A stretch of 64,000 nucleotides of DNA from Merluccius polli (Eukaryota > Chordata > Actinopteri > Gadiformes > Merlucciidae), in NCBI GenBank assembly GCA_030340625.1, contig JAOPHQ010004855.1, positions 124,001 to 188,000 of the forward strand, written 5' to 3'. Numbering within the stretch: position 1 is the first letter of the stretch; each line of letters opens with the position of its first letter. The notes beneath the pieces are model-generated. The model worked only from the letters and a program-made list of their open reading frames with translations, ran no database searches and had not been told where the DNA came from. Made by a program: the position numbers and the translations under genes. Below are positions 23,087 to 33,304 of the stretch, piece after piece.

Positions 23087-24577
23087 CTGTAGGAACACAA
23101 AGAAAGACAGGCAGAAAGATGTTCAACTGTTCAAAACACCACATCACACCACTCCTTTACACATTCAGTTATTTAGTATTTATTAATTTTGTAGTAACTT
23201 ATCTCTAGCATATTTGTATTGATTATTCAAGGATTAAAGCAGTGTTTCCCAAAGTGGGAGGTTCAGGGAGATGCGATGGAAGGGAGAATTGAATGTATTG
23301 TAGTGAAAAGCTTGCAGAGTGTATAAAAAAAAAAACACTGGTGGAACAAACTATTAGAAATGTGTTGCACACAAGAGCTGAAAACAAACATATTAACTAC
23401 TGATATAATTTAAATAACTGCCTGCGGTTAGCACCTAAGTGTCAAACTTTATAGTCGGCGTGTGTGAACTGCACGAGTATGGAGCCAGAATAGTGTCATA
23501 ATTCAAACCTGAAAAAAAAGGTTTCAAAGGCTTGTAAGTCTGTGTTTGAAAACTCAACACCTTGTAAAAAAGGTTTTGCACCACTGAAAAAAGAGAGTAT
23601 AGCCTGAAAAAAAAAAGTCAAACATCTGCAAACATGATTTTGTGTTCTATTTTATCTTCTTCATCATTTTCACCAACACATTTTCAAAGCTAAAATGTTT
23701 TCACAAACACATTTTCAAAGTTTAAAAATGTTCACCAGCGCATTTGCAGAGTTTCAAATCTGACACTGTTCTAACAGTGTATTACTTTGTTTCCCGGTTT
23801 TGAAACCTTGTAAATGGGATTCTGCAAACAGCTGTTCAAACATTGAGAAATACGTTTTGAAAGGTTGAATATTTATTTTTAAAAACTTGTAAAGGTGTAA
23901 ATTTACACCATTGCAATGTATTTTTTCAGAACTTAATTTTCAGCACTGACTTTTCAGAGATTTGACCACACGGGCGCAAGCTTGCGAGTCACGTGATTAT
24001 TGACACTGTTCTGTCGCCGTTTCGTTTTGAAACTCCTTTAGAGTCAAAGGTCTGAAAACGTGGTTCTGAAAAAAGGAAAAAAAAACCTTCCTGGGGGCGG
24101 GACCATCTTGCTCTAAACCTATTGGTTGCTCTCTGCTGAGGCACAGTCCAATCACATGCGCCGTTGACCGGGCTGTGCGGGATTGACAGTGCTCTGCCGA
24201 TGACAAGAATAACAAGCGACTTGCGTGGTTGATTTTGTTGTCTATTTTCTGGAACCATGGCTGGTAGACAGGCGAGCAATTTTATTCTGTATTGTTTGCG
24301 TTCTAACCACCCGCGAGCCTCCTGCGGCTCGCCAAGCTGTAATTTGCAACACGTTCTCATCCCAACTCGTAATATACCGACGGTTTGTCACGCCCCTAGA
24401 CGTGATACTGACGCAAAAGGTACCCTCCCGCGTCTGTGTGAAACGATCTGTGTGAAACAATCTCATAAACCCGTTCGCGGTGGTAAGAGACGAGCAGAGT
24501 CTACACAGCGTCCGCTCGCAGAGCAGAGTCTACAGCGTCCGCAGTCTACTGTGAAACAATTCACTCCAAAAAGGATT

Positions 24578-24628
24578 ATGGTTAGGGTTATGGTTAGGGT
24601 TAGGGTTATGGTTAGGGTTATGGTTAGC
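24578..24628 (+). repeat. Telomere-like TTAGGG repeats in the left fold-back arm
   Basis: Runs of GGTTAGGGTTATGGTTAGGG-type units, about eight in all with variant TTATGG units. The right arm carries a shorter, purer counterpart at about 25077-25099. Confidence 0.9.
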
Positions 24629-25076
24629 GTAATCTATCACCGTGACCGGGTTATTATTGGAGTGAATGGACGCTGTAGACTAATTTGTGGCTCGCATGGC
24701 ATAAATAATAGTCATACTTTGCGGTCACGTGACTACCATGGATACCTGGAGGGCAACAAACGCTGGCAAAATGGCGACGAACAACGGCCAACCAGGGGAA
24801 TTGCAGCCTCGCAGATTTCTGATACTTAAATAAATCAACTATTTAGACCATTTGTCACAAAATGTTAAAATTAGATACGAAGAGAAGATAAGCATACTCG
24901 GAACTTGTGATCCATACACAGCACCCGCTGATGTAGGTTATTCATTGCTTTGAAGCGATCGTGAAACGATCTCGGATCTGGGGGTTCTCATAAACCCGTT
25001 TGCGGTGGTAAGAGACCAGCAGAGTCTACAGAGTCCATTCACTCCAATAATAACCCGGTCACGGTGATAGATTACG

Positions 25077-25099
25077 CTAACCCTAACCCTAACCCTAAT
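25077..25099 (-). repeat. Telomere-like repeats in the right fold-back arm
   Basis: CTAACCCTAACCCTAACCCT, about four units, at the mirror position of the left-arm array; the arms therefore differ in repeat number. Confidence 0.9.
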
Positions 25100-25899
25100 C
25101 CTTTTTGGAGTGAATTGTTTCACAGTAGACTGCGGACGCTGTAGACTCTGCTTTGCGAGCGGACGCTGTGTAGACTCTGCTCGTCTCTTACCGCCGCGAA
25201 CGGGTTTATGAGATTGTTTCACACAGATCGTTTCACACAGACGCGGGAGGGTACCTTTTGCGTCAGTATCACGTCTAGGGGCGTGACAAACCGTCGGTAT
25301 ATTACGAGTTGGGATGAGAACGTGTTGCAAATTACAGCTTGGCGAGCCGCAGGAGGCTCGCGGGTGGTTAGAACGCAAACAATACAGAATAAAATTGCTC
25401 GCCTGTCTACCAGCCATGGTTCCAGAAAATAGACAACAAAATCAACCACGCAAGTCGCTTGTTATTCTTGTCATCGGCAGAGCACTGTCAATCCCGCACA
25501 GCCCGGTCAACGGCGCATGTGATTGGACTGTGCCTCAGCAGAGAGCAACCAATAGGTTTAGAGCAAGATGGTCCCGCCCCCAGGAAGGTTTTTTTTTCCT
25601 TTTTTCAGAACCACGTTTTCAGACCTTTGACTCTAAAGGAGTTTCAAAAGAAACGGCGACAGAACAGTGTCAATAATCACGTGACTCGCAAGCTTGCGCC
25701 CGTGTGGTCAAATCTCTGAAAAGTCAGTGCTGAAAATTAAGTTCTGAAAAAATACATTGCAATGGTGTAAATTTACACCTTTACAAGTTTTAAAAAATAA
25801 ATATTCAACCTTTCAAAACGTATTTCTCAATGTTTGAACAGCTGCTTGCAGAATCCCATTTACAAGGTTTCAAAACCGGGAAACAAAGTAATACACTGT

Positions 25900-26432
25900 T
25901 AGCCTGGCAAGCCAGACCTACATCAGAAAGATGTAAGGTCTGGCGCAGCTCCATTAGCAGTGTGGGCGGGATAAACGGTTGTCTTTCAAGTTCCCTCTGC
26001 ACGCAATAGGATAGCGCTACAACCAATCAGAGCAACGAAGAAGGTGACGTAGTCAGAGCGACGGCTCTGACTACGTAATTAATCAAAACTCAGAATAAAT
26101 ATTTATTTTAGAGGAAAGACTTCAGTGCCGTTCTTTGTTCTTTTCTCAAATAAAATGTTAACTTAAAGTCTTGAAGAGTCGCGGCCAAAGCCGAGTGGAA
26201 AGACAGCCGTTGGCCAGCAGCAGCAGCCATTGTTTACCTCTAACACAGAACCGTCGCATTTCTGTCGTCATGTTAGCCCGGCTTTCGACTCCGCCCCTCA
26301 CGCTGTGATTGGCCAGACATACAAGACACACTTGGTGTTTCCAGCACCAAAAAGCGGACGGAGCTATGCTAGACCTACACTAGCTGCCAAATAAATTTGC
26401 TGCCGCTAGGGGGTGTCTAGAGTTCTAGGCTA
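25900..26432. mobile_element. hAT MITE (TAGCCTGG family), copy 1, inside the fold-back
   Basis: Starts TAGCCTGGCAAGCCAGACC and ends AGTTCTAGGCTA. The flanking ATACACTGT is duplicated (25891-25899 and 26433-26441), consistent with an 8-bp hAT duplication, and the left fold-back arm gives the uninterrupted site. The interior contains the near-perfect palindrome TAGTCAGAGCGACGGCTCTGACTA at about 26052 (written here only by position and core) and is non-coding. Confidence 0.87.
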
Positions 26433-26741
26433 ATACACTGTTAGAAAAGTGTCAGATTTGAAACTCTGCAAATGCGCTGGTGGACATTTTTAAACTTTGA
26501 AAATGTGTTTGTGAAAACATTTTAGCTTTGAAAATGTGTTGGTGAAAATGATGAAGAAGATAAAATATAACACAAAATCATGTTTGCAGATGTTTGACTT
26601 TTTTTTTTCAGGCTATAATCTCTTTTTTCAGTGGTGCAAAACCTTTTTTACAAGGTGTTGAGTTTTCAAACACAGACTTACAAGCCTTTGAAACCTTTTT
26701 TTTCAGGTTTGAATTATGACACTATTCTGGCTACATACCAC

Positions 26742-27335
26742 GAGCCGGCGTGAACCAAAAATTATGTAATCACGGCCCTCAGCCACAGTTCATACGGTCA
26801 AGTTTTTGTGCAGTGCCGGAAGGTATAGCGCGACTGTATGGCAACGCGGGTTTAAGTGCTCTCATTGGAAACACAATCCACTTAAGTTCCAATTAAGACA
26901 CACAGCTTTGAACATATGGGGGTACTTCAAATGATCATAAAACAAAAGGTGGTTTGTACATTGTGCAAAATTTCAATGAAATTGCACCATAGCACAAGTG
27001 CTATTTAAGAGCATGCAAAGAAAAAACACACACACACACACTTTTGTGGATGACGGATCGCCAGAAAAGGAAGAAAAAAAAAACATAACTGGAGTCTATT
27101 ACATAATATTTTTTTAAATTATTTTTGATATATTTTGCAATATAAATTGCTATATAAATTGCCCTCAGTATTTTGAAATAAAACCCCCATGCTGCGTGAG
27201 GTGGGAGAACCCTGAAATACTTTTAACAAGAACTGTGGGTACAGGTGTGTGTAGGAGGGCGGCATTACTTATTTTTTACCAAAGGGGAAGCCTGACAAAA
27301 GAAGTTTGGGAACCACTGGATTAGAGGAACCTGAC
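26742..27335. other. Remainder of the intron-filling hAT and splice-donor side of the intron
   Basis: Non-coding. A short CA array lies near 27030. The hAT right end is at 27318 and the host sequence between its target duplication and the exon is nine bases. Confidence 0.6.
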
Positions 27336-27440
27336 CTGTTTGTAGAGCCATCCCCGGACAGCTACGGGTATATTGGGGTTCCTCTTAATGGACTGCTGTC
27401 TCTTCCCAAAGCCATGTACCTTCCTACTGGACCGAGAGCC
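27336..27440 (-). CDS. plekha7: plekha7 exon: linker and start of the PH domain (first host exon in window)
   Basis: A 105-nt exon, phase 0 on both sides, with acceptor GGTTGCAG above 27440 and donor GTCAGG at 27330-27335. It encodes SSRKVHGFGKRQQSIKRNPN, then IPVAVRGWLYKQ, the linker and first PH strand of PLEKHA7. The domain starts at VRGWLYKQ and continues in exon 23014-23086. The target duplication of a 4.1-kb hAT ends at 27326, only three bases before the donor GT. On the acceptor side the intron runs beyond the right edge of the window as far as I can tell; no WW-domain exon could be found in 27441-64000. Confidence 0.93.
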
Positions 27441-27499
27441 CTGCAACCAACAAACACATCAATATATATACATTACAAATAAACATATATACCAATATA

Positions 27500-27504
<5 letters not shown>

Positions 27505-27571
<67 letters not shown>
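27505..27571. repeat. (TA)n microsatellite beside a plekha7 exon
   Basis: About 33 AT/TA units directly readable, about 65 bp above the acceptor of exon 27336-27440. Confidence 0.95.
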
Positions 27572-27574
<3 letters not shown>

Positions 27575-27639
27575 TTAGCACATACACACAAACATACACA
27601 CAACAGAAAGCAGAAAGACCTTAGGCATTTAGTTTGTTC

Positions 27640-27765
27640 CCTAGTTACCGTTTTATTGTTTTAGTTATACCTGCATGTTTTGTTTTAACCCTGTACAGCA
27701 CTTTGAGATTGCATGAATAAATGGTGCCTTATACATTTACATAATTATTATTATTAACATTATCA
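27640..27765 (+). mobile_element. Truncated 3' tail of a LINE
   Basis: GTACAGCACTTTGAGATTGC, followed by AATAAATGGTGCCTTATA and (ATT)n, is the conserved 3' tail of a teleost L2/CR1-type LINE. No coding part is attached. Confidence 0.5.
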
Positions 27766-27901
27766 TTATTAACATATACACACATACATGTACATGTACA
27801 TAATGTGACCAGATTTCTGAAATGAAAAACGGGGAGATTTGTAGTTCTGCGGTCCATATATCAACAAAATATATGATATTATTTCTGGGAAAAAAAGGGA
27901 C

Positions 27902-28175
27902 TGTGGAGTGTGTGTGGTTGATAGCTGGTTTACAGCCTCACTTGGCCTGTGTCAGACTGATTAGACTCTGGGGCTGATGGTGCACCCAGGATAAACTAGC
28001 TATCACCACGCACACTCAAGGAAGAGCCACTGTCATGAGTGTTACATCTGCGCGGCTTGCACCATCTTGCCATTTCCAATAAATTGATATATTCTCAAAC
28101 AACGACCTGTGTCTTGTGTCAGAGGGGCCCAGCAAAAGCCACTTATGTGGCGTGTGGTAGGAGGCAACTGCTACA
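27902..28175 (+). mobile_element. LTR 1 of an LTR-retrotransposon-like unit
   Basis: Begins TGTGGAGTGTGTGTGGTTGA and ends GCAACTGCTACA (TG...CA). It contains an AATAAA signal within CATTTCCAATAAAT. One base after the end, TGGTGCCCAACGTGCGG resembles a primer-binding site, as found just inside a 5' LTR. The same LTR sequence occurs at 28678-28982 and 29122-29432. Confidence 0.72.
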
Positions 28176-28677
28176 CTGGTGCCCAACGTGCGGCTTCTCT
28201 GGCCAGGAAGGGACATATAAGGGCTGCCCGGACACGCACTGGAGTCACCAGCCGCACTGGAGTCAGGCAGCGCAGCAACCGCCATGGGCAACTGTCTGCT
28301 GCTAGCCACCTCCAGCCCAGAGCAGCCCAGGTCCAGCCGCACCTCTGCCAGCCAGCACAGCAGCCCAAGGCCCCATGCTCCAGGAAGGATGGGGATGGGG
28401 GTGCCTTGTCGCCCTGGTTGAGGGGGGCCCTACCAAGGGCTTTTCCAGGGCGCTCTGAGGATCTACCTCCACGGCCCAGCTGTCAAGCCTCCTCCTAGCC
28501 AATCCAGGCAGCCCCTGCAACGGCCAGCCCAGAGACACCTCCACCAGCCAAGGCAGCAGCCCCCAGGCCTCCAGTCTCCAGGATAGAGGGGTGGGGGGGG
28601 TAGCGTCTGACACTGAGGTGTAGAGGCAGTGGAATTTGATGGTTGTTTTTATTTTAATTTTAGGTTTGGGAGGTTTT
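28176..28677 (+). mobile_element. Non-coding internal region between LTRs
   Basis: A C/A/G-rich internal segment of about 500 bp with a primer-binding-like site at its left end and a purine run (GAGGGGTGGGGGGGG) near 28590. A frame beginning MGNCLLLATSS at 28283 has the Met-Gly-Asn start seen in some Gag proteins but stops within about 46 codons. No pol sequence is present, so this would be a TRIM-like or heavily deleted element. Confidence 0.5.
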
Positions 28678-28982
28678 TTTGGAGTGTGTGTGGTTGATAG
28701 TTGGTTTACAGCGTCACCTGGCCTGAGTCAGACTGATTAGACTCTGGGGCTGGGTGGGGCTGCACACCTGTGGTGCAGAGCAATCATGGCACCCAGGATA
28801 AACTCAAGGAAGAGCCACTGTCATGACAGAGTGTTACATCTGCTCGGCTTGCACCATCTTGCCATTTCCAATAAATGGATATATTCTCAAACAACTACCT
28901 GTGTCTTGTGTCGGAGGGGCCCAGGAGGGGCCCTGACTCCCAGGCGCCAGTGGGCGCCAGTGTGGCAGTAGACCCTGCCACA
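28678..28982 (+). mobile_element. LTR 2 (probable 3' LTR)
   Basis: Same sequence family as LTR 1: TGGTTGATAGTTGGTTTACA, GCACACCTGTGG, an AATAAA-bearing block near 28870 and the end ACCCTGCCACA. With LTR 1 it brackets the internal region. Confidence 0.7.
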
Positions 28983-28983
28983 C

Positions 28984-29121
28984 ACCACCTAAGTGGCTTT
29001 GCTGGGCTCTTCTGACACAGGACACAGGTAGATGTTTAGACAGTTTATTGGGGCAAGATGTTACAAGCCAGAGCAGATGGAAACATGCTATCATGAAAGA
29101 GGCTCTCTCATGACAGAGTGT
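28984..29121 (-). mobile_element. Inverted fragment of the same LTR family
   Basis: CCACCTAAGTGGCTTTGCTG followed by ACACAGGACACAGGTAGAT is the reverse complement of the 3' half of the LTR, including an inverted AATAAA. It shows a second insertion or an inversion next to LTR 2. Confidence 0.65.
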
Positions 29122-29432
29122 TGTGGAGGGTGTGTGGTTGATGGCTGGTTTACAGCCTCACCTGGCCTGAGTCAGACTGATTGGACTCTGGCTGGGTGGG
29201 GCTGCACACCTGGGGTGCATGAGCAATCATGGCACCCAGGATAAACCAGCCATCAACACACACACTCAAGGAGAGAGCTACGACGGTCATGGCAGCCTGT
29301 AACATCAGCTCGGCAAATACCACCTGCCATCTCCAATAAATATACTTTGAACAACATCTACCCGTGTCCTGTGTCGGAGGGCCCCAGGAAAAGCCACTTA
29401 GGTGGCGTGTGGTAGGAGCCAACCCTGCCACA
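29122..29432 (+). mobile_element. Solo LTR with 5-bp target duplication
   Basis: Begins TGTGGAGGGTGTGTGGTTGA and ends AGCCAACCCTGCCACA; flanked by AGTGT on both sides (29117-29121 and 29433-29437). The TG...CA ends and the 5-bp duplication support a genuine solo LTR. Confidence 0.75.
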
Positions 29433-30724
29433 AGTGTGTATGGTGATAGCTGGTTTATCTTGTGTGCCTTCATTGCTTATGCACCACCAGCCTCACCCAG
29501 TACAGTCTGACTTAGGCTAGGTGAGGCTACTTAAACCACAGTAGGCTACTCAAATAAGGAATCGTTCTATATTGTATTTATGTTCGGTCATGCCTGCTTA
29601 TGGTATGAAGTCAATAGATAGACCCCCGCGTAGTGAGTTCACATAACAGCCTATCAGATAGACACAAGATTAATTACCAACTGTTTCAAATAATATTCAT
29701 GAGCAAGCTAGAACCTTTACCATTTAAAAGTCTATTCATATATTTTTATTTAATTTTGATATTTTAGATATTTTCCTATTTTTTTTTTAAAACAGGGACA
29801 TTTCAGCGGACAGCTCCAGCCGGGGACAGGCCACCAGGAAAGGGGGACGTCTGGTCACCCCAACATACAAGTATATACACGTACCTTCACACCAACAAAT
29901 ACATGAACGTAACAATGTACATACACTCAGGGACACACATAAATACACATAATATACACATGAACATGCACGCGTAAACCCAAAGAAATAATCAGCACAG
30001 ATTAGGTCAACATAGAAAAATGTTTGTACGGAAAAAAAAAAAGTCAATTTTTGTCAGATATGTCACATGTGTATTGTTTGGCAATTTATAAGGCATGGAG
30101 CTTACTCAAATGTTTAGGTTGGATGATAGCCAGAAGAAAAGTTTTAGGGAAGATAGCCATCCCGGCACTAGAAAGGGGGGAACCAGAGGTCTTATAATCT
30201 ACTTGAACAAGCCATGTATGCCTTGATTGTAGAGGCTGAAAGTATTTAAATGCGCTTCATATGTGCTTTATGTGGTCTCCATATCAACTGGTATATTATT
30301 ATTACTACCAACTATTTAGTAATTAAGAAGAAGAATACATGTCATTAAGCCAGCAGGTGTATGGGGTAAAGGCGTCTTGCTCAAGGATGCCTACAGTAAG
30401 GTTGTGTACATCGGGGATCAAATTCTGGGAGTCGAACACCCTCGCCACAATCAAAGTGTTGGATGTGAAATTCAGATTTGGATACAACCTGTTCATTGCA
30501 AAAAGAGATTGAGTAGCCAGTACCACACTCTCTCTACCCAAGCGAACCCTGTTGAGGGGGGGGGGGGGGGGGTTACTGATATCTCCCTGTGATTCGTGAT
30601 TCCCCTTGAGCACCCTGTGCAGTGATACGATCAATGAGAACATTTCCCCCCATCTTGGGAAAGATGCTTCACCACCACCACCACCCCAACCTCCGGATTC
30701 AGTTGGGGGGTAGGGATGGGGGTA
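29433..30724. other. Intergenic-type intron sequence with small repeats
   Basis: TCTGGTCACCCCA near 29850 inverts to a TGACCAGA end that also occurs at about 27805, so 27803-29861 may be a DNA element holding the LTR cluster; evidence is weak. At 30330-30445 there is another copy of the dispersed repeat with GTCTTGCTCAAGGATGCCTAC and GAGTCGAACACCC. A run of 19 G lies at 30555-30573, and CACCACCACCACC near 30672. Confidence 0.45.
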
Positions 30725-30727
30725 CTG

Positions 30728-31250
30728 TAGCCTAGAAATCTAGACACCCCCTAGCGGCAGCAAATTTATTTGGCAGCTAGGTAGGTCTAGCACGGCTCCG
30801 TCGGCTTTTTGGTGCTGGAAACACAAAGTATGTCAGACCAATCATAGCGTGAGGGGCGGAGTCGAAAGCCGGGCTACCATGACGACAGAGTTGCGACGGT
30901 TCCGTGTTAGAGGTAAACAATGGCTGCTGCTGCTGGCGAACGGCTGTCTTTCGACTCGGCTTTAGCCGCGACTCTTCAAGACTTGAACTTAACATTTTAT
31001 TTGAGAAAAGAACAAAGAACGGCACTATAGTCTTTCCTTGAAAATAAATATGTATTCGGAGTTTTGATTAATTACGTAGTCAGAGCCGTCGCTCTGACTA
31101 CGTCACCTTCTTCGTTGCTCTGATTGGTTGTAGCGCTATCCTATTGCGTGCAGAGGGAACTTGAAAGACAACCGTTTATCCCGCCCACACTGCCAATGGA
31201 GCTGCGCCAGACCCTACATCTTTCTGATGTGGGTCTGGCTTGCCAGGCTA
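30728..31250. mobile_element. hAT MITE (TAGCCTGG family), copy 2, opposite orientation
   Basis: Starts TAGCCTAGAAATCTAGACACC and ends GGCTTGCCAGGCTA; it is an inverted relative of 25900-26432 with high similarity through the length. GGGGTACTG flanks both sides (30719-30727 and 31251-31259), an 8- to 9-bp duplication. The internal palindrome around CAGAGCCGTCGCTCTG is retained. Confidence 0.9.
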
Positions 31251-31755
31251 GGGGTACTGAGCAGAAGATGTGACTGTCGAGACAAGCCCTCCCCAGCATT
31301 ACACAGAGTAATGTGCTGTCACATTTAACGTGCTGCTTCTCAGGGGCCCTCTGGGGCCCAAGCCCAGCAGACCAACATCACATCTGAACAAAATGTTCTG
31401 CAAGTTGGATTAGATGTGTGAGAAGCTCTCAGCTCTCTCCACCCAAGCTCTATTCTGTGCACTCCATTCTGTGCCCAGTTGATGTTTTTTTTTTAGAAAC
31501 CAGGTTGAGCAGCGCTTCGATTTTTTCATAGCTACTCAAATTTTGATTATATGCTTTGATTGTTCTCAGCATCACTTAAGTAATTCTCTTTGGATCACAC
31601 CGTCTGCAAAATGACTCAATGTAAACAGAAAAATACAAACATCCTGTCTACAATGCAACTAGGCTGAGGGAAAGGGATGAGAGACAATCTGTGCCTCAGA
31701 AGAAGAGACAGGTCCAGCAGGAGATGGGTCACCTGTGAGCCAGAGAGCGGAGCTG
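31251..31755. other. Unique intron sequence, nothing recognised
   Basis: No frame or repeat family recognised. Confidence 0.4.
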
Positions 31756-31759
31756 TTGG

Positions 31760-31985
31760 AAGGTCAAGAAGAGAACTACACTACATGCTATTATGTAACT
31801 ACACTACATGATACTAACTACTACATGCTACTGTCATGTAACTACCCTATATGCTACTATGTAACTACACGACATGCGACTATGTAACTACACTACATGA
31901 TAATATGTAACTACTACATGCTACTATATAACTAAATGATACCATGTAACTACACTACATGCAAAACTACAACAATATAACATAA
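31760..31985 (+). repeat. Minisatellite, ~23-bp unit (first part)
   Basis: Degenerate tandem copies of a unit like CTACTATGTAACTACACTACATG, about nine copies. Further copies of the same unit lie at 50195-50262 and 52780-52815, suggesting one array later split. Confidence 0.85.
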
Positions 31986-32364
31986 CTAGAAAATTCCCTC
32001 GGGGGAAATTTTGAAAGGGCCACGGGAGTGTGTACATTATGATCAGATTCTTCAGAGATTTCAAACAATTAATACTAGTAACATTATGATATAATATACA
32101 AGGAGCACACCTACAACAAACGTCCCTTTTTTAAGTATTTATTTATAGCAACCTATGCCCTTTCAACCTCAAATATTATGTGGGAGACAAAGTTACAAAA
32201 AAAATGATGAAAAGGGTTGCAGGCAGAGTAGAGTTAAGCGAGAGGGCAGTGATGATCTTCCATGTTGTCTGCAAATACACACACACAAAAACATCTGTAA
32301 GACACCAACATGAATCAAGTCAAGTGATCAAAGTAATCAAGATACAGTACAGTTTTATGGAGGA

Positions 32365-32810
32365 CTAAAAGTGCCAACATTAAATAAATAAATACACCTT
32401 TAAATAATTACTTAAATGTGTCATTAATTAATTAAAATTGGAATTAAAGACTTAAATGTGTCATTAATTCATTAAAATACTGATTACTTTTATTTAAAAA
32501 CAACAACATATATAATCATTTCACTACTTAATTATTTGATTTGCCTACCAACTTTGATGGGTGAGTTTGACAGTTTGACAATTCATGAAGCACTGCAACA
32601 CAGGATCATGAAATGTAAATCATGAAATGTAAATGTAAATTAATTAAATAGTGAAATGATTATATATGTTTGTTTTTTTTTACATTAAATGAATCTGTAT
32701 TTTAATGAATTAATGACACATTTAAGTATTTAATTCCAATTTTAATTAATGACACATTTAAGTAATTATTTAATGGTGTATTTATTTATTTAATTTTAGC
32801 ACTTTTAAAC
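32365..32810. mobile_element. Palindromic MITE
   Basis: Two inverted arms of roughly 180 bp, both AT-rich: TAAATAAATAAATACACC on the left matches GGTGTATTTATTTATTTA on the right, and ATGTGTCATTAATT-type blocks repeat in each arm. The loop is about 32546-32636. Probably a Tc1/mariner-type MITE; the target dinucleotide is uncertain. Confidence 0.75.
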
Positions 32811-33046
32811 CTCCGTAGCCTACAGTTTTGTAATCATGGGTAAATGTCTTACTTTTCTTCTGCTGACTTGCTGTCTTGATATTTGGTCCTTGTCTTCCAA
32901 GATCTGTTGTCATCCTCCCTAAAATATTTAACACATTGTTCGGTAACAGTTATCAAAGTGTTTAAGCATTTATTCACAGAGAGATACACAGGACACTGGC
33001 GTGAAGTGTAGCGGGACGGCGCGACGGCGGGCGCCTGCCGCCGCCA

Positions 33047-33277
33047 GTGTGGGGGTTGTACATAGAAAATAATAGGGGCGGCTGTTTTGACGCGCGCCGT
33101 TTGGCGGTGGTGCGTTTTGGACTTAAGGCGTTGAAGGCGGCGGAAAACATAGATTGGGAGTCGTTGCAAAGCAAATACGGCGACATATTGGAGCGGTACC
33201 GAGAGCATTATCCATCGCGGAGCAAGCCATGGCAATGGGAAAGGAGTACCCACACAAGAAGGATTAAATCACAAATG
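33047..33277 (+). pseudogene. Possible transposon exon of unknown family
   Basis: An open frame reads CFDARRLAVVRFGLKALKAA, then NIDWESLQSKYGDILERYRE, then a basic stretch (STHTRRIKSQM), and ends at a GTATGT donor-like site at 33278. The composition (short helical, basic, ending at a good donor) looks like a real exon and not like chance, but I do not recognise the family. It lies inside the 18.2-kb block, so a transposon origin is likely; no neighbouring exon was identified. Confidence 0.35.
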
Positions 33278-33304
33278 GTATGTATGACTAATAAGACCCA
33301 ATCA

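Larger units (their letters stand above)
23478..26738. mobile_element. Fold-back element with ~1.2-kb inverted arms
   Basis: The left arm runs 23478-24671; the right arm is its inverted copy at about 25028-26738, enlarged by a 533-bp hAT. Ends read TATGGAGCCAGAATAGTGTC and GACACTATTCTGGCTACATA. CACGAG flanks both sides (23472-23477, 26739-26744) as a probable target duplication. Arms are highly similar through most of their length, so the same 70- to 190-codon open frames appear on both strands; I do not regard these as genes. The spacer (24672-25027) also carries a direct copy of part of the arm. No transposase recognised. Confidence 0.85.
23240..27318. mobile_element. hAT element occupying nearly all of a plekha7 intron
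   Basis: Ends CAGTGTTTCCCAAAGTGGG (23240) and TTTGGGAACCACTG (27318), flanked by GATTAAAG (23232-23239) and GATTAGAG (27319-27326), an 8-bp duplication with one mismatch. Total 4,079 bp, most of it the fold-back element inserted at 23478-26738. The remaining hAT sequence is non-coding. The right duplication ends three bases before the donor GT of the exon at 27336. Confidence 0.82.

Noticed and set aside
24578..24628. TTAGGG array considered as a true interstitial telomere or chromosome-fusion scar
   Set aside because: It occurs in both arms of a mobile fold-back element at mirror positions, so it belongs to the element.
24257..25417. Mirrored open frames of up to 190 codons starting MAGRQASNFILYCL on both strands
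   Set aside because: They lie at mirror positions in the two arms of the fold-back element and owe their length to the inverted repeat; no domain is recognisable and they run into telomere-like repeats.
27373..27624. 83-codon plus-strand frame with IYIYIYI repeats
   Set aside because: It is antisense to a plekha7 exon and continues into the (TA)n array.
27803..29861. Possible DNA element with TGACCAGA ends enclosing the LTR cluster
   Set aside because: Only about 8-9 matching terminal bases and no target duplication; kept as a remark only.
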